Positions 44,304 through 52,118 of a stretch of DNA of 64,000 nt are shown one piece after another. Where the stretch lies: positions 1 to 64,000 of the forward strand of contig NZ_VLLN01000006.1 in NCBI RefSeq assembly GCF_007830735.1, given 5' to 3'. How positions within the stretch are numbered: position 1 is the stretch's first letter; each line of letters starts with the position of its first letter. A program made the position numbers and the translations under genes. The DNA is from Geobacter argillaceus. GTDB lineage: Bacteria > Desulfobacterota > Desulfuromonadia > Geobacterales > DSM-12255. The notes under the pieces were generated by a model, which did not search any database, had not been told where the DNA came from, and saw nothing but the letters and a program-made list of their open reading frames with translations.

Positions 44304-45400
44304 TACCGGAATGGGTTCAGGTCCTGCAGCAGTTCGTTGGTCCTGCGCCGGGTGTCGATGGTCGGCACCACACTCATGCCGGCACGCAGCAGTTGGCCCG
44401 GGTCGCTGCTCCTGTCGATGGCGATCTTGACCGGAACCCGCTGCACCACCTTGACGTAGTTGCCGGTGGCGTTCTCCGGCGGCAGCAGGGAGAAGGCGGC
44501 GCCGGTGCCGGCCATGATGCTCTCCACGGTTCCCTTGAAGGTGTGGCCGGGGTAGGCGTCCACCGTAAAGCTCACCTGTTGCCCAGGCCTCACGTGGGTC
44601 AGCTGGCTTTCCTTGTAGTTGGCGGTCACCCAGCTCTCCTTTAGCGGAACGATGGCCAGGAGGGGCTGCCCCGGCTGGATGTAGTTGCCGACCTCTGCCG
44701 ACTTCCGGGTGACGTAGCCGTCGGTGGGGGCCATGATTTTCGTATAGTCGAGGGAGAGGCGTGCCTCGGACAGCTGGGCCCGGCGCTGGGCGATCTTCGC
44801 ATCACGCCCGCCGCTTCCGGAGAGGCCGATTTCCGCCCGCGCCTTCCTGACCTGTTCCCCTTTTTCCCGCACCAGTGCCGCTGCCACATCGTGCGCCGTT
44901 GTCAGGCGTTCCAGCTGTTCCTTCGGGATCACCTCCCGCTCGAAGAGGGCTTTCCCGCGCTTCAGGTCCATCTCCGCCTGTTCGAGACGTGCCCTGCTTT
45001 GACCGAGGTCGGCGCGGGCCGCTTCCACTTTGGCATATTCACCGGACGTTTCGTTGCCGGCCATGGAGAGAGCAGCGGCGGCGCCTTCCACGCGCAGCCG
45101 GTAGTCGGTCGGGTCGATCTCCACCAGGAGGTCCCCTTTTTTAACCGGCTGGTTATCCTGTACCATCACCCTGGCGATCATGCCCGGCACCCGGGAGGCC
45201 ACGGCATGGATGTGTGTCTCCACAAAGGCGTTGTCGGTCCGGATATGGCTTTTTCCCCAGAGCCACCAGCGCAGGCCCCCGATAACGCAGATGCTGATCA
45301 GGATGAGGAGGATGATGCCGGCCCGTTTCCGGCCGCCGTTCTTTGGGGGGGCGGCCGGCGGGGCGTTTGGAGGTGTGTATGTGCTGTTGTCGTTTTCCAT
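44303..45400 (-). CDS. emrA: Membrane-fusion adaptor protein, EmrA type
   Basis: A 365-residue periplasmic adaptor. One N-terminal membrane helix (about 26-46, IILLILISICVIGGLRWWLW) is followed by the biotinyl-lipoyl half TDNAFVETHIHAVASRVPGMI, a long alpha-hairpin (about 105-210), and the second lipoyl half with the beta-barrel DGYVTRKSAEVGNYIQPG. Bridges EmrB to the outer-membrane channel. It is a one-base overlap from emrB and 36 bp from the tolC-like gene. Confidence 0.92.
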   Translation of the reverse strand: MENDNSTYTPPNAPPAAPPKNGGRKRAGIILLILISICVIGGLRWWLWGKSHIRTDNAFVETHIHAVASRVPGMIARVMVQDNQPVKKGDLLVEIDPTDYRLRVEGAAAALSMAGNETSGEYAKVEAARADLGQSRARLEQAEMDLKRGKALFEREVIPKEQLERLTTAHDVAAALVREKGEQVRKARAEIGLSGSGGRDAKIAQRRAQLSEARLSLDYTKIMAPTDGYVTRKSAEVGNYIQPGQPLLAIVPLKESWVTANYKESQLTHVRPGQQVSFTVDAYPGHTFKGTVESIMAGTGAAFSLLPPENATGNYVKVVQRVPVKIAIDRSSDPGQLLRAGMSVVPTIDTRRRTNELLQDLNPFR

Positions 45401-45436
45401 TGCCGCTGAACTCCGTTGGATAGTTGGATGCCGTTT

Positions 45437-46696
45437 CTACAGTTGCCCCAGTGCCCGCAGCACCCTGGCTGTTGCAACCTGGTGATCGAATACGGCCCGG
45501 TGGAAGTCGGTCCTGGTCTGGGAGGCGAGGGTCTGGGCATCGATGACGTCGGTGGCGGTACCGACCTGTGCCTGGTAGCGGTCCTTGTTGATCCTGAGGT
45601 TTTCCTCGCTCTGGATGATGGCCTGCCTGGCGACCTCGATCCGTTCCGCTGCTACCTCCCTGTCGTTTCGAGCCGTGGCAAGCTCAAGCCGTATCGATTC
45701 TTCCAGGTTTCTCAAGAGCTCTTTTTCCCGTGACAACTGCAGTACGTTCCGGCGGTAACCGGCAGTGGTGGCGTAGCCGTCAAACAGATTCACCTTGAGT
45801 CCGATGGTTGCCGCCATGATGGCCTGTTCCCTGGATTTGTCGTTTTGCAGGTAGTCAAGAGAGAGGCGGGTGAAAATCTCCGGATAGTAGCTGCTGCGGC
45901 TATCACTGACAGCAGCCTCGCCGGCCGCGATCTGTTTCTGCTGGGCCACAAGCTCTGCCCGGCGGGAGACGTCCGCTGTGTTCTCCGGTGGCACTGTTGC
46001 GTCAGGAGTTGCCGACAGTTCCCCCCGGAATGCGGCTGGCTGACCGGTCAGGTAGTTGAGGGTGAGCCACCCGTTGGCCAGGGCGTTACCAGCCGCCAGT
46101 CGCTGCTGGCGGCTGGCGGCCAGCTTCACTTCGGCCTGGAGCACGTCGTTGCGGGTCACGACCCCCTGCTCGAAAAGGATGCGGGCGACCCGCAGGTGAT
46201 CCTCCCGCTGGCGGATTTCATCGTCGGCAGTCTGGAGAAGTTTTTCCTGTTCCAGGATGCCATAGTAGGCACGCACCACCTGAAGAAACAGATCCTGCTC
46301 CAGTGCCTGATAACCTGCCGCCACCGCGTCACGCCGCAGGCTTGCCTGGCGGCGCCGGTCGCCGGTGCGGCCGAAATCGTACAGGGTCTGATAGATGGCG
46401 AGATTGGCAAAACCATAATCAGCCTGCTGGGTTTCCTGGGTCAAGGGGCCAATTTTTACCGCCTGGGCATCCAGTTGGGCGGTATAGCCACCTTGAACAT
46501 CGATACGAGGATAGGCACTGCTTCCCGCTACCGTGATGCTCTCGGCGGTAATTTTTTCGTCATGGCGTGCCACAGCCAGTACCGGGTTCCTGCTGGCTGC
46601 CTGTTTCAGACAGTTGGCCAGGGTGATGGGGTCGGCAGCGGCGGAGGTGGCCAGAAGGAGCAGGCCGGTCAGCGCGGCAGATAGGGAGCGTTTCAT
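45437..46696 (-). CDS. TolC-family outer membrane channel
   Basis: A 419-residue outer-membrane efflux protein with signal peptide (cleavage near SAAA-DP, residue 21). It contains two OEP repeats (about 25-205 and 220-415), each a helical hairpin with a barrel strand; NPVLAVARHD and GYTAQLDAQ in the first and LVAQQKQIAAGEAAVSDSRSSYYPEIF in the second are typical. ATG 46696 has GGAGG close upstream and overlaps the marR stop (ATGA), so translation of the two is coupled. Confidence 0.9.
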   Translation of the reverse strand: MKRSLSAALTGLLLLATSAAADPITLANCLKQAASRNPVLAVARHDEKITAESITVAGSSAYPRIDVQGGYTAQLDAQAVKIGPLTQETQQADYGFANLAIYQTLYDFGRTGDRRRQASLRRDAVAAGYQALEQDLFLQVVRAYYGILEQEKLLQTADDEIRQREDHLRVARILFEQGVVTRNDVLQAEVKLAASRQQRLAAGNALANGWLTLNYLTGQPAAFRGELSATPDATVPPENTADVSRRAELVAQQKQIAAGEAAVSDSRSSYYPEIFTRLSLDYLQNDKSREQAIMAATIGLKVNLFDGYATTAGYRRNVLQLSREKELLRNLEESIRLELATARNDREVAAERIEVARQAIIQSEENLRINKDRYQAQVGTATDVIDAQTLASQTRTDFHRAVFDHQVATARVLRALGQL

Positions 46697-47118
46697 GTCT
46701 CCTCCGGTCGACGAAGCTTGTCCAGGATGCACTTAAGGGCGCTGAGTTCATCGGCGCTGATACCGGCCACGAATCGGGCCTGCACCAGCTCTGACAACGG
46801 ACAGAGCTCGGCCTGCAACCGTTTCCCTTCCTGCGTCAGAAAAATCTGGTAGGCCCGCCGGTCTTCCGGGTGCGGGCGGCGTTCCACCAGCCCCATTTTA
46901 GCCAGACGGTCGATCAGCCCACCCATGGTGGTCCGGTCGATATGCGCCCGTGCCGACAGTACCGCCTGGGAGAGGCCGTCTTCCTGCCAGAGAAAGCCGA
47001 GGAGCCCGAACTGCCTAGGGGTGAGGTTGAAACGGTCGAATTCTTCCTTGAAGATGGCGCAGGCGCGTTGATACGCCTTGGCCAGCAGGAATCCGACACT
47101 CTTATCGATTTCGATCAT
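46693..47118 (-). CDS. MarR-family transcriptional regulator
   Basis: A 141-residue winged-helix repressor heading the efflux operon. The helix-turn-helix is about residues 50-75 (GLSQAVLSARAHIDRTTMGGLIDRLAKMGLVERRPHPEDRRA, including the DxR wing). ATG 47118 has GAGG at seven bases; earlier in-frame starts reach back across the promoter and are rejected. A palindrome overlapping its own -10 box (47134-47144) is the probable operator, so it likely represses itself and emrAB-tolC until a toxic ligand binds. Confidence 0.92.
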   Translation of the reverse strand: MIEIDKSVGFLLAKAYQRACAIFKEEFDRFNLTPRQFGLLGFLWQEDGLSQAVLSARAHIDRTTMGGLIDRLAKMGLVERRPHPEDRRAYQIFLTQEGKRLQAELCPLSELVQARFVAGISADELSALKCILDKLRRPEET

Positions 47119-47133
47119 GGTATCGCCTCGCAG

Positions 47134-47171
47134 TGAGATTCTCATTATACGGATAGTCAGTGTGCTGTCAA
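47134..47171 (-). promoter_or_regulatory. Consensus promoter and palindromic operator of the efflux operon
   Basis: On the minus strand, TTGACA (47171-47166), 16 bp, TATAAT (47149-47144), both perfect. TGAGA-N-TCTCA (47134-47144) is an exact 5-1-5 palindrome touching the -10 box, the natural place for the MarR-type repressor to bind. Confidence 0.75.
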
Positions 47172-47320
47172 TGAAGTTTGGCGCTGAGGCAACTGGGGGT
47201 GAGGGATGTATTGAAACGTTGGGGGACAAGGGAAGGGGGTGGCGAGTCGTCGCTTGATGGCCTAGTTGCCGGATGCCAAAGAGGTCGTACCTATAACCAA
47301 ACAGAAAAATCAAAGGTAAT

Positions 47321-47430
47321 TGAACGCGGATAAACGCTGATTAATGCGGAATAACGCGGATAAACCGAGACAGAAATTAATCTTTCAACTCCGCGTTGAT
47401 CCGTTCCAATCCGTGTCCATCCGCGTTCCA
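47321..47430. repeat. Dispersed imperfect inverted repeat, copy 2
   Basis: A left arm of GAACGCGGATAAACGCTGAT type (about 47321-47360) and an inverted right arm (47391-47430, ending TCCATCCGCGTTCCA) share the same building blocks as the copy at 16651-16786. Apart from this repeat, the 347 bp between marR and moeA hold only the marR promoter and no gene. Confidence 0.7.
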
Positions 47431-47465
47431 TTGCAGTTCAGGTGCTTCAAAAAACGGTTACGGGA

Positions 47466-48680
47466 TTACACCTCATCCATCTCCAGTTCATTCCTCATCA
47501 CGTTGACCAGCAGTTCCTCGCCGGCGGCGAACGAGGTGCGATCCTTGGGGAGCAGGGCGACGCCGTCGGCCTGGATCATGGTTTTCAGGATGCCGGTGTT
47601 CTGGTCGCCCGATGTCGTAGCTACCAGGTTGCCATCGATCCGTTCGAGCCGTACCCGCAGGAAGTTGACCTTTCCCGCCTTCTTCCGGACTTCTTCGCGC
47701 AGGGTTGCCGGTACCCGGTGCCTGACGACCCTGGTGTGCCCCATCATTTTCAGGAGCGCCGGCCGGACAAACTCCTCGAAGGTGATCATGGTGGATACCG
47801 GATTGCCGGGCAGGGAAAAGACCGGTGTCGTTCCCTTGAGGCCGAAGGCCGTGGGACCGCCCGGTTTCATATCTACTCTCCAGAACAGCTGCCTGATCCC
47901 CAGTTCGGCCAGCACGTCCCGGACGAGATCCAGGTCACCGGCCGAGACGCCGGCCGAGGTGATAAGGGCGTCCGCCTTGAGCCCTTCGACCATTTTTGCT
48001 TGGAGGCTATCCCGGTTGTCACGGGCAATGCCGAGCAGTACCGGTTCGGCGTCGATCTCCTTCACGGCGGCAGCCAGGGAGAAGGAGTTGCTGTTGACGA
48101 TCCGGCCGGGGGTGGGTGGGGTGCCCAGATGAACCAGTTCGTCGCCGGTGGAGAGGATGGCCACCCGCGCCCGGCGGTACACCCGGACCACGGCATAACC
48201 GAACGAGGCGAGAAGGCCGATCTCGGGCGGGCGGAGCAGGGTGCCGGCCGTAATGGCCGTTTCCCCTGCCGCGATATCCTCCCCGGTGAAGCGGATGTGC
48301 TGGCTCTGCACGACCGGTGCCTTGATGGTGACAACACCGTTCTCCTCCGCGGTCTCTTCGACAGGCACCACTGCGTCGCAGCCGGGTGGGACCGGGGCTC
48401 CGGTCATGATCTTGATGGCAGTGCCCGGCACCACCGCCGAGACGATCTCCCCGCCGGCCGGGATGAAGCCGGTAACCTGCAACCGGGCAGTTTCCCGGCA
48501 ATCGGCAGTAATGACGGCATAGCCGTCCATGGCCGAGTTGTCCGTCAGCGGCAGGTCCCTCGGGGCAACGATCTCTTCGGCAATGATCCGTCCTGCGGCG
48601 TCAAGAAGCCCCACCTGTTCGACGCCGAGAGGAGCGATGCTGTCGAGAATGATCTTTCGTGCTTCTTCAAAGGTAGGCAT
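47466..48680 (-). CDS. moeA: Molybdopterin molybdenumtransferase MoeA
   Basis: Inserts molybdate (or tungstate) into adenylylated molybdopterin. 404 residues with all four MoeA domains: PLTDNSAMDGYAV near 45-57; IMTGAPVPPGCDAVVPVEE near 91-109; the MogA-like domain with STGDELVHLG, GRIVNSN and the GVSAGDLDLVRDVL segment; MKPGGPTAFG and SLPGNPVSTMITFEEF; and a C-terminal beta domain. Last gene of the moaE-tupABC-moeA set, 31 bp after tupC. Its place beside a tungstate-type importer suggests it may serve tungsten cofactor in particular. Confidence 0.94.
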   Translation of the reverse strand: MPTFEEARKIILDSIAPLGVEQVGLLDAAGRIIAEEIVAPRDLPLTDNSAMDGYAVITADCRETARLQVTGFIPAGGEIVSAVVPGTAIKIMTGAPVPPGCDAVVPVEETAEENGVVTIKAPVVQSQHIRFTGEDIAAGETAITAGTLLRPPEIGLLASFGYAVVRVYRRARVAILSTGDELVHLGTPPTPGRIVNSNSFSLAAAVKEIDAEPVLLGIARDNRDSLQAKMVEGLKADALITSAGVSAGDLDLVRDVLAELGIRQLFWRVDMKPGGPTAFGLKGTTPVFSLPGNPVSTMITFEEFVRPALLKMMGHTRVVRHRVPATLREEVRKKAGKVNFLRVRLERIDGNLVATTSGDQNTGILKTMIQADGVALLPKDRTSFAAGEELLVNVMRNELEMDEV

Positions 48681-48711
48681 GCTGGTTCTGTATCCTTTAC
48701 GTCAGTAAGTA

Positions 48712-49803
48712 TTACCCTTTCCGGAACAGGTGGACGGCCGTGGCCTTGAACGAGGCATAGACCGGACAGCCCGGGGTGAGGGCCAATTGGGAGAGCGACT
48801 GATTAGTCACCGTGGCGACCAGGGTGAAGCCGCAGTCCATATACACCTTGTTGAACAGCCCCAGCGAGACGATTTTCGTCACGCTGCCGGGAAAGACGTT
48901 GCGGGCGCTGGTGCGGTCGGGGCTGGTCGGCGTGACCACCACATGTTCCGGGTGTATGCAGAGTACCACACGTTCGCCTGGTGCGCCATCCCCCGGCAGC
49001 TCCATGGTCCGGTCAGCCACCTTCAACGCCAGCAAGCCGTTGCCGGCTTCGGCAACCGTGCCGGTAAAGACATTCTCCATCCCCACAAAGGTGGCCACGA
49101 ACTCGTTCGCCGGTTGGCCCATGACCTCCGAGGGCGTGCCGGTCTGGACGATACTTCCCTGGTGCATCACCACCAGCCTGTCGGCCAGCCTGAGAGCCTC
49201 CACCTGATCGTGGGTGGTCATGATCGCAGCCGTGCCCGACTCCCGGAGGATCTGTTCCAGGTCGTCGGTCAGTGTCTGGCGGGTTGGCGGGTCCAGGGCG
49301 ACGAACGGTTCGTCCAGCAGGATGACTTCCGGCCGGGTGGCAAAGGCTCGGGCCAGACTGGTGCGCTGTGCCTCGCCGCCGGAAAGCTTGCGGGCCGAAC
49401 GGTCGGCAAGGTGGACGATCCGAAACCGCTCCATGCAGCTGGTTACCCGCTCCCGGATAACAGTGGCGGGAAGTCGGCGGATCTTCAGACCGGCAGCCAC
49501 GTTGTCGAACACCGTGGCATCGAAGAGCAGCGGGTCCTGGAAGACCATGGCCAGTTTCCTACGGAAGTCGGTTGCCCCGCCTCCCATCCGGACCGTCTCC
49601 CCCCGGAACAGCAGCTCTCCGGCCGCCTGTTTCAGCAGGCAGGCCAGGCTGAGCAGGAAGGTGGATTTACCGGCACCGTTGGGACCGATCAGGGCTACGG
49701 TCTCGTTCTCGTTCAGGGTGAATGAGGAAACCTGGAGGACCTCCGTACCGCCACGCTCGACCCTGAAGTCACGCAGTTCCAGTATCGGCTTCCGGTCGGT
49801 CAT
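48712..49803 (-). CDS. tupC: Tungstate/molybdate ABC transporter ATPase with TOBE domain
   Basis: A 363-residue cytoplasmic ATPase: Walker A GPNGAGKST (40-48), Q-loop VFQDPLLFD, signature KLSGGEAQRTSLARA, Walker B VILLDEPFVALDP and H-loop TTHDQVEALRLADR. A C-terminal region (about 240-363) resembles TOBE/Mop-type oxyanion-binding domains and could sense metal oxyanion in the cell. ATG 49803 overlaps the tupB stop (ATGA) and has GGGAG at eight bases. Confidence 0.9.
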   Translation of the reverse strand: MTDRKPILELRDFRVERGGTEVLQVSSFTLNENETVALIGPNGAGKSTFLLSLACLLKQAAGELLFRGETVRMGGGATDFRRKLAMVFQDPLLFDATVFDNVAAGLKIRRLPATVIRERVTSCMERFRIVHLADRSARKLSGGEAQRTSLARAFATRPEVILLDEPFVALDPPTRQTLTDDLEQILRESGTAAIMTTHDQVEALRLADRLVVMHQGSIVQTGTPSEVMGQPANEFVATFVGMENVFTGTVAEAGNGLLALKVADRTMELPGDGAPGERVVLCIHPEHVVVTPTSPDRTSARNVFPGSVTKIVSLGLFNKVYMDCGFTLVATVTNQSLSQLALTPGCPVYASFKATAVHLFRKG

Positions 49804-50498
49804 CGAGGCCGCTCCCTTTGCTGCACAACGGTCAGCAGGTAGTTGACGGCAAAGCAGAGGGCAAGGAGGATGATCCCCAGGGCAATGGCGGTGTCGAAGT
49901 TCCCCCGGCTGGTTTCCATCACCGTGGCCGTGGTCAGGACCCGGGTGTATCCCTTGATATTGCCGCCGACCATGATGGAGGCCCCGACCTCGGAGATCAC
50001 CCCGCCGAAGCCGGCCATGATTCCGGCCAGGAGCGGCAGGCGTGCCTCTTTGACCAGCAGCCAGACCATTTGGAGCCGTGAGGCGCCCAGGGCCAGGATC
50101 TGCAGCCTGAGGTTGGACGGCAGGTTCTGAATGGCGGCAATGGAGATCCCCATGACGATCGGGGTGGCGATGATGGTCTGGGCAATGACCATGGCAGTAG
50201 GGGTGTAGAGGATGTCCCATTCGCTGAGCGGGCCGTTGCGCCAGAGCATGATGGTGACGAAAAGGCCGACCACTACCGGCGGCAGCCCCATGCTGGTATT
50301 CACCACGCTCACCACCAGCCGTTTGCCCGGAAAATCGGTGAGTGCGACAGCCGTGCCCCCCAGGGTGCCGATCACCAGGCTGATGAGGGTTGCCAGTCCC
50401 GAGACCTTAAGGGAAAGGAGCACAACGGAGAGCACCTCCCGGTCAAGAGAGACCAGGAGGTGCCATGCCTGCACAAAACCGTCGAGAATCAGCTCCAT
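49800..50498 (-). CDS. tupB: Tungstate ABC transporter permease
   Basis: A 232-residue membrane protein with about six helices and the permease-ATPase docking motif EAxxx-type ALGASRLQMVWLLVKEARLP (about 135-155). MGLPPVVVGLF and GGNIKGYTRVLTTATVMETSRG are typical of TupB. The start ATG 50498 directly abuts the tupA stop. Part of the import system with tupA and tupC. Confidence 0.92.
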   Translation of the reverse strand: MELILDGFVQAWHLLVSLDREVLSVVLLSLKVSGLATLISLVIGTLGGTAVALTDFPGKRLVVSVVNTSMGLPPVVVGLFVTIMLWRNGPLSEWDILYTPTAMVIAQTIIATPIVMGISIAAIQNLPSNLRLQILALGASRLQMVWLLVKEARLPLLAGIMAGFGGVISEVGASIMVGGNIKGYTRVLTTATVMETSRGNFDTAIALGIILLALCFAVNYLLTVVQQRERPR

Positions 50499-51356
50499 TC
50501 AGAGTCCCAGCGACTCCGGCTTCTTGCCGGCATCCGGGAAGAAGAGGGGGGAACCGTACTTGTCCACGCCGAACTTAGCGATCACCTCTTGTGTTTTCTT
50601 AGATACCATGAAATCGGCAAACGCCTTGGCACCTGCGGTATTCACCTTGGGCCACTTGGCGGGATTCACTTCGATCACGTGGTAGATGTTCAGGAGTTGC
50701 GGATCGCCCTCCGCCAGGATCTCAAGGCCAAGGGTCTTCCTGAGCGCCAGGTACGTTGCCCGGTCGGTCAGGGTATACCCCTTCTTCTCGGCTGCCACGT
50801 TCAGGGTCTGGCCCATGCCGAGGCCGGTCTGTTGGTACCATCTCTGGCCGTTCGGCGCGATGCCGGCCGCCTTCCAGAGCCCCTTTTCCTTGGCGTGGGT
50901 GCCGGAGTTGTCCCCCCGCGACAGGAACAGGGCACCGGCCTGGGATATTTTCTTGAACACCTCGGACGACGCCTTGGTGCCCTTGATCCTGGCGGGGTCG
51001 GCGGCCGGACCGACCATGATGAAATCGTTGTGCATCACCAGCCTACGACTGCTGCCGGCTGCTTCGGCCATGAACTTCTTCTCGGCATCCGGGGAGTGGA
51101 CCAGGAGCACGTCAGCCTCTCCTTTCTTCCCCATGGTCATGGCCTGGCCGGAACCGACGGCGATGGTCTTGACGAAGTAGCCGCTCTCCTTCTCGAATAG
51201 CGGGATCAGGACGTCCAGCAGGCCGGAGTCCTGGGTGCTGGTGGTGGTGGCCAGGATCAGGTTCTTCTGGGCCGCGGCCGCCGGTTGGGCCACTGTGACG
51301 CAAACCAGTGCGACAAGGGCGGTGAGAAAGCTGACGATGTTTCTTGCTCTGTTCAT
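50499..51356 (-). CDS. tupA: Tungstate-binding periplasmic protein
   Basis: A 285-residue secreted solute-binding protein: signal peptide ending near AAAA-QK (residue 29), then the TupA hallmark ATTTSTQDSGLLDVLIPLFE, VGSGQAM and SRGDNSGTH, which line the oxyanion pocket. TupA proteins bind tungstate far more tightly than molybdate; specificity here is inferred from family resemblance. ATG 51356 has GGAGGG at five bases; the longer frame from 51398 is rejected. It is 25 bp after the moaE-like gene. Confidence 0.93.
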   Translation of the reverse strand: MNRARNIVSFLTALVALVCVTVAQPAAAAQKNLILATTTSTQDSGLLDVLIPLFEKESGYFVKTIAVGSGQAMTMGKKGEADVLLVHSPDAEKKFMAEAAGSSRRLVMHNDFIMVGPAADPARIKGTKASSEVFKKISQAGALFLSRGDNSGTHAKEKGLWKAAGIAPNGQRWYQQTGLGMGQTLNVAAEKKGYTLTDRATYLALRKTLGLEILAEGDPQLLNIYHVIEVNPAKWPKVNTAGAKAFADFMVSKKTQEVIAKFGVDKYGSPLFFPDAGKKPESLGL

Positions 51357-51381
51357 ACAATCCCTCCTATTTTGATGTGGT

Positions 51382-51762
51382 TCAGGAATACATTTCATTT
51401 TTGACGATGGTCGCCATCCGCTTCAGCCGGCTGATCCCCTGCTTGCAGGCCTCGAAGGCGTCTTCGCTGTTGGGGGAACTGGCCGCCACCAGGGAGATGA
51501 TGTCGCCGATGGCGAGACAGCCGGTGCGCCGGATCAGCAGGATATCCTCTACTTGCCACCGCTCTTTCAGGTCAGCGACGATCCCTTCCATCTCCTGTAC
51601 GCCCCCGTCAGTTGCCCGGTAGTCGATGCAACTGGTCCTGCCGCTGGCGTCGGCCTGTTCCTTGACCACGGCGTAGTGGAAGACCACCGATCCCGAACTC
51701 CCCTTGGCAATCCGTTCGTACAGTGCTGTCGGGTTTATCGGCTCGGCGGTGATGCTGACCAT
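51382..51762 (-). CDS. MoaE-like molybdopterin synthase large subunit (divergent)
   Basis: A 126-residue protein that follows MoaE from end to end: MVSITAEPINPTALYERI, GSVVFHYAVVKE, CIDYRATDGGVQEMEGIVADLKERW, ILLIRRTGCLAIGDIISLVAASSPN and AFEACKQGISRLKRMATIVKNEM. The two lysines near the C-terminus that MoaE uses in catalysis have counterparts (RLK, VKNE), but the usual GxVR arginine and the PIWKKE core are changed. It may be a specialised or regulatory version. ATG 51762 has GGAGG at seven bases. An in-frame extension reaches back through the leader terminator and is rejected. First gene of the operon behind riboswitch 1. Confidence 0.85.
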   Translation of the reverse strand: MVSITAEPINPTALYERIAKGSSGSVVFHYAVVKEQADASGRTSCIDYRATDGGVQEMEGIVADLKERWQVEDILLIRRTGCLAIGDIISLVAASSPNSEDAFEACKQGISRLKRMATIVKNEMYS

Positions 51763-51802
51763 GAATAATCCTCCACAAAAATGGGCGTTATGCAACTGTG
51801 CG

Positions 51803-51837
51803 TAAAAAAAGGACCATTCCCGTAAGGAAAGGCCCCC
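51803..51837 (-). terminator. Leader terminator (expression platform of riboswitch 1)
   Basis: On the minus strand, GGGCCTTTCC-TTAC-GGGAATGGTCC folds into a 10-bp stem with one bulge and is followed by seven T. It lies between the riboswitch core and the moaE-like gene, as expected for ligand-controlled termination. Confidence 0.8.
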
Positions 51838-51865
51838 TGTGACGTGTGGAAACACAACAGTCATG

Positions 51866-51968
51866 AAGGTCTCCTTTCCAAAGGGAGGCACTGCCGTTTC
51901 CAGCAGGACCCGGTGGTCCGCTGCCGTGAGCACAAGGCTTGTAGGCAGCTAGGACTCGGAGAGCACGC
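51866..51968 (-). ncRNA. Moco/Tuco riboswitch, copy 1
   Basis: Structured leader before the moaE-tupABC-moeA operon. Its conserved blocks, in order on the minus strand, are TCTCCGAG, the GCTGGAAACGGC hairpin and a GCCTCCC...AAAGGAGACC stem. The same blocks in the same order occur at 55575-55672. I recognise this set as the molybdenum-cofactor riboswitch (Moco RNA motif); family members at tungsten-using genes have been called Tuco. It is not checked against a covariance model. It would shut off uptake and cofactor synthesis when cofactor is abundant, through the terminator at 51803-51837. Confidence 0.82.
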
Positions 51969-52049
51969 GTGTTGGATTTTTAGCCGATTTCTTGCATGAT
52001 GTCCAGAAGGTTTATGGAGTGTTGGTTGCTTTGAGCCGGGGATGAATAT

Positions 52050-52084
52050 CCGAACCCCCTCCCCGGGTGGGGGAGGGGGTTCGG
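52050..52084. repeat. GC-rich hairpin after the oxidoreductase gene
   Basis: CCGAACCCCCTCCCC pairs with GGGGGAGGGGGTTCGG. A strong stem lies 35 bp after the oxidoreductase stop, between the two operons. No T-run follows on the minus strand, so it is either an RNA 3'-end stabiliser or a repeat of the C/G-tract type rather than a standard terminator. Confidence 0.6.
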
Positions 52085-52118
52085 AGGTCATTGCATGACC
52101 CGCTGATTCTTCTTGATG

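Noticed and set aside
47119-47313. Longer MarR-family protein starting upstream at 47313
   Set aside because: It would translate through a perfect promoter and operator; ATG 47118 has a proper ribosome site and the family length.
51763-51933. N-terminal extension of the MoaE-like protein
   Set aside because: The extension covers the riboswitch 3' stem and the leader terminator; GGAGG lies just before ATG 51762.
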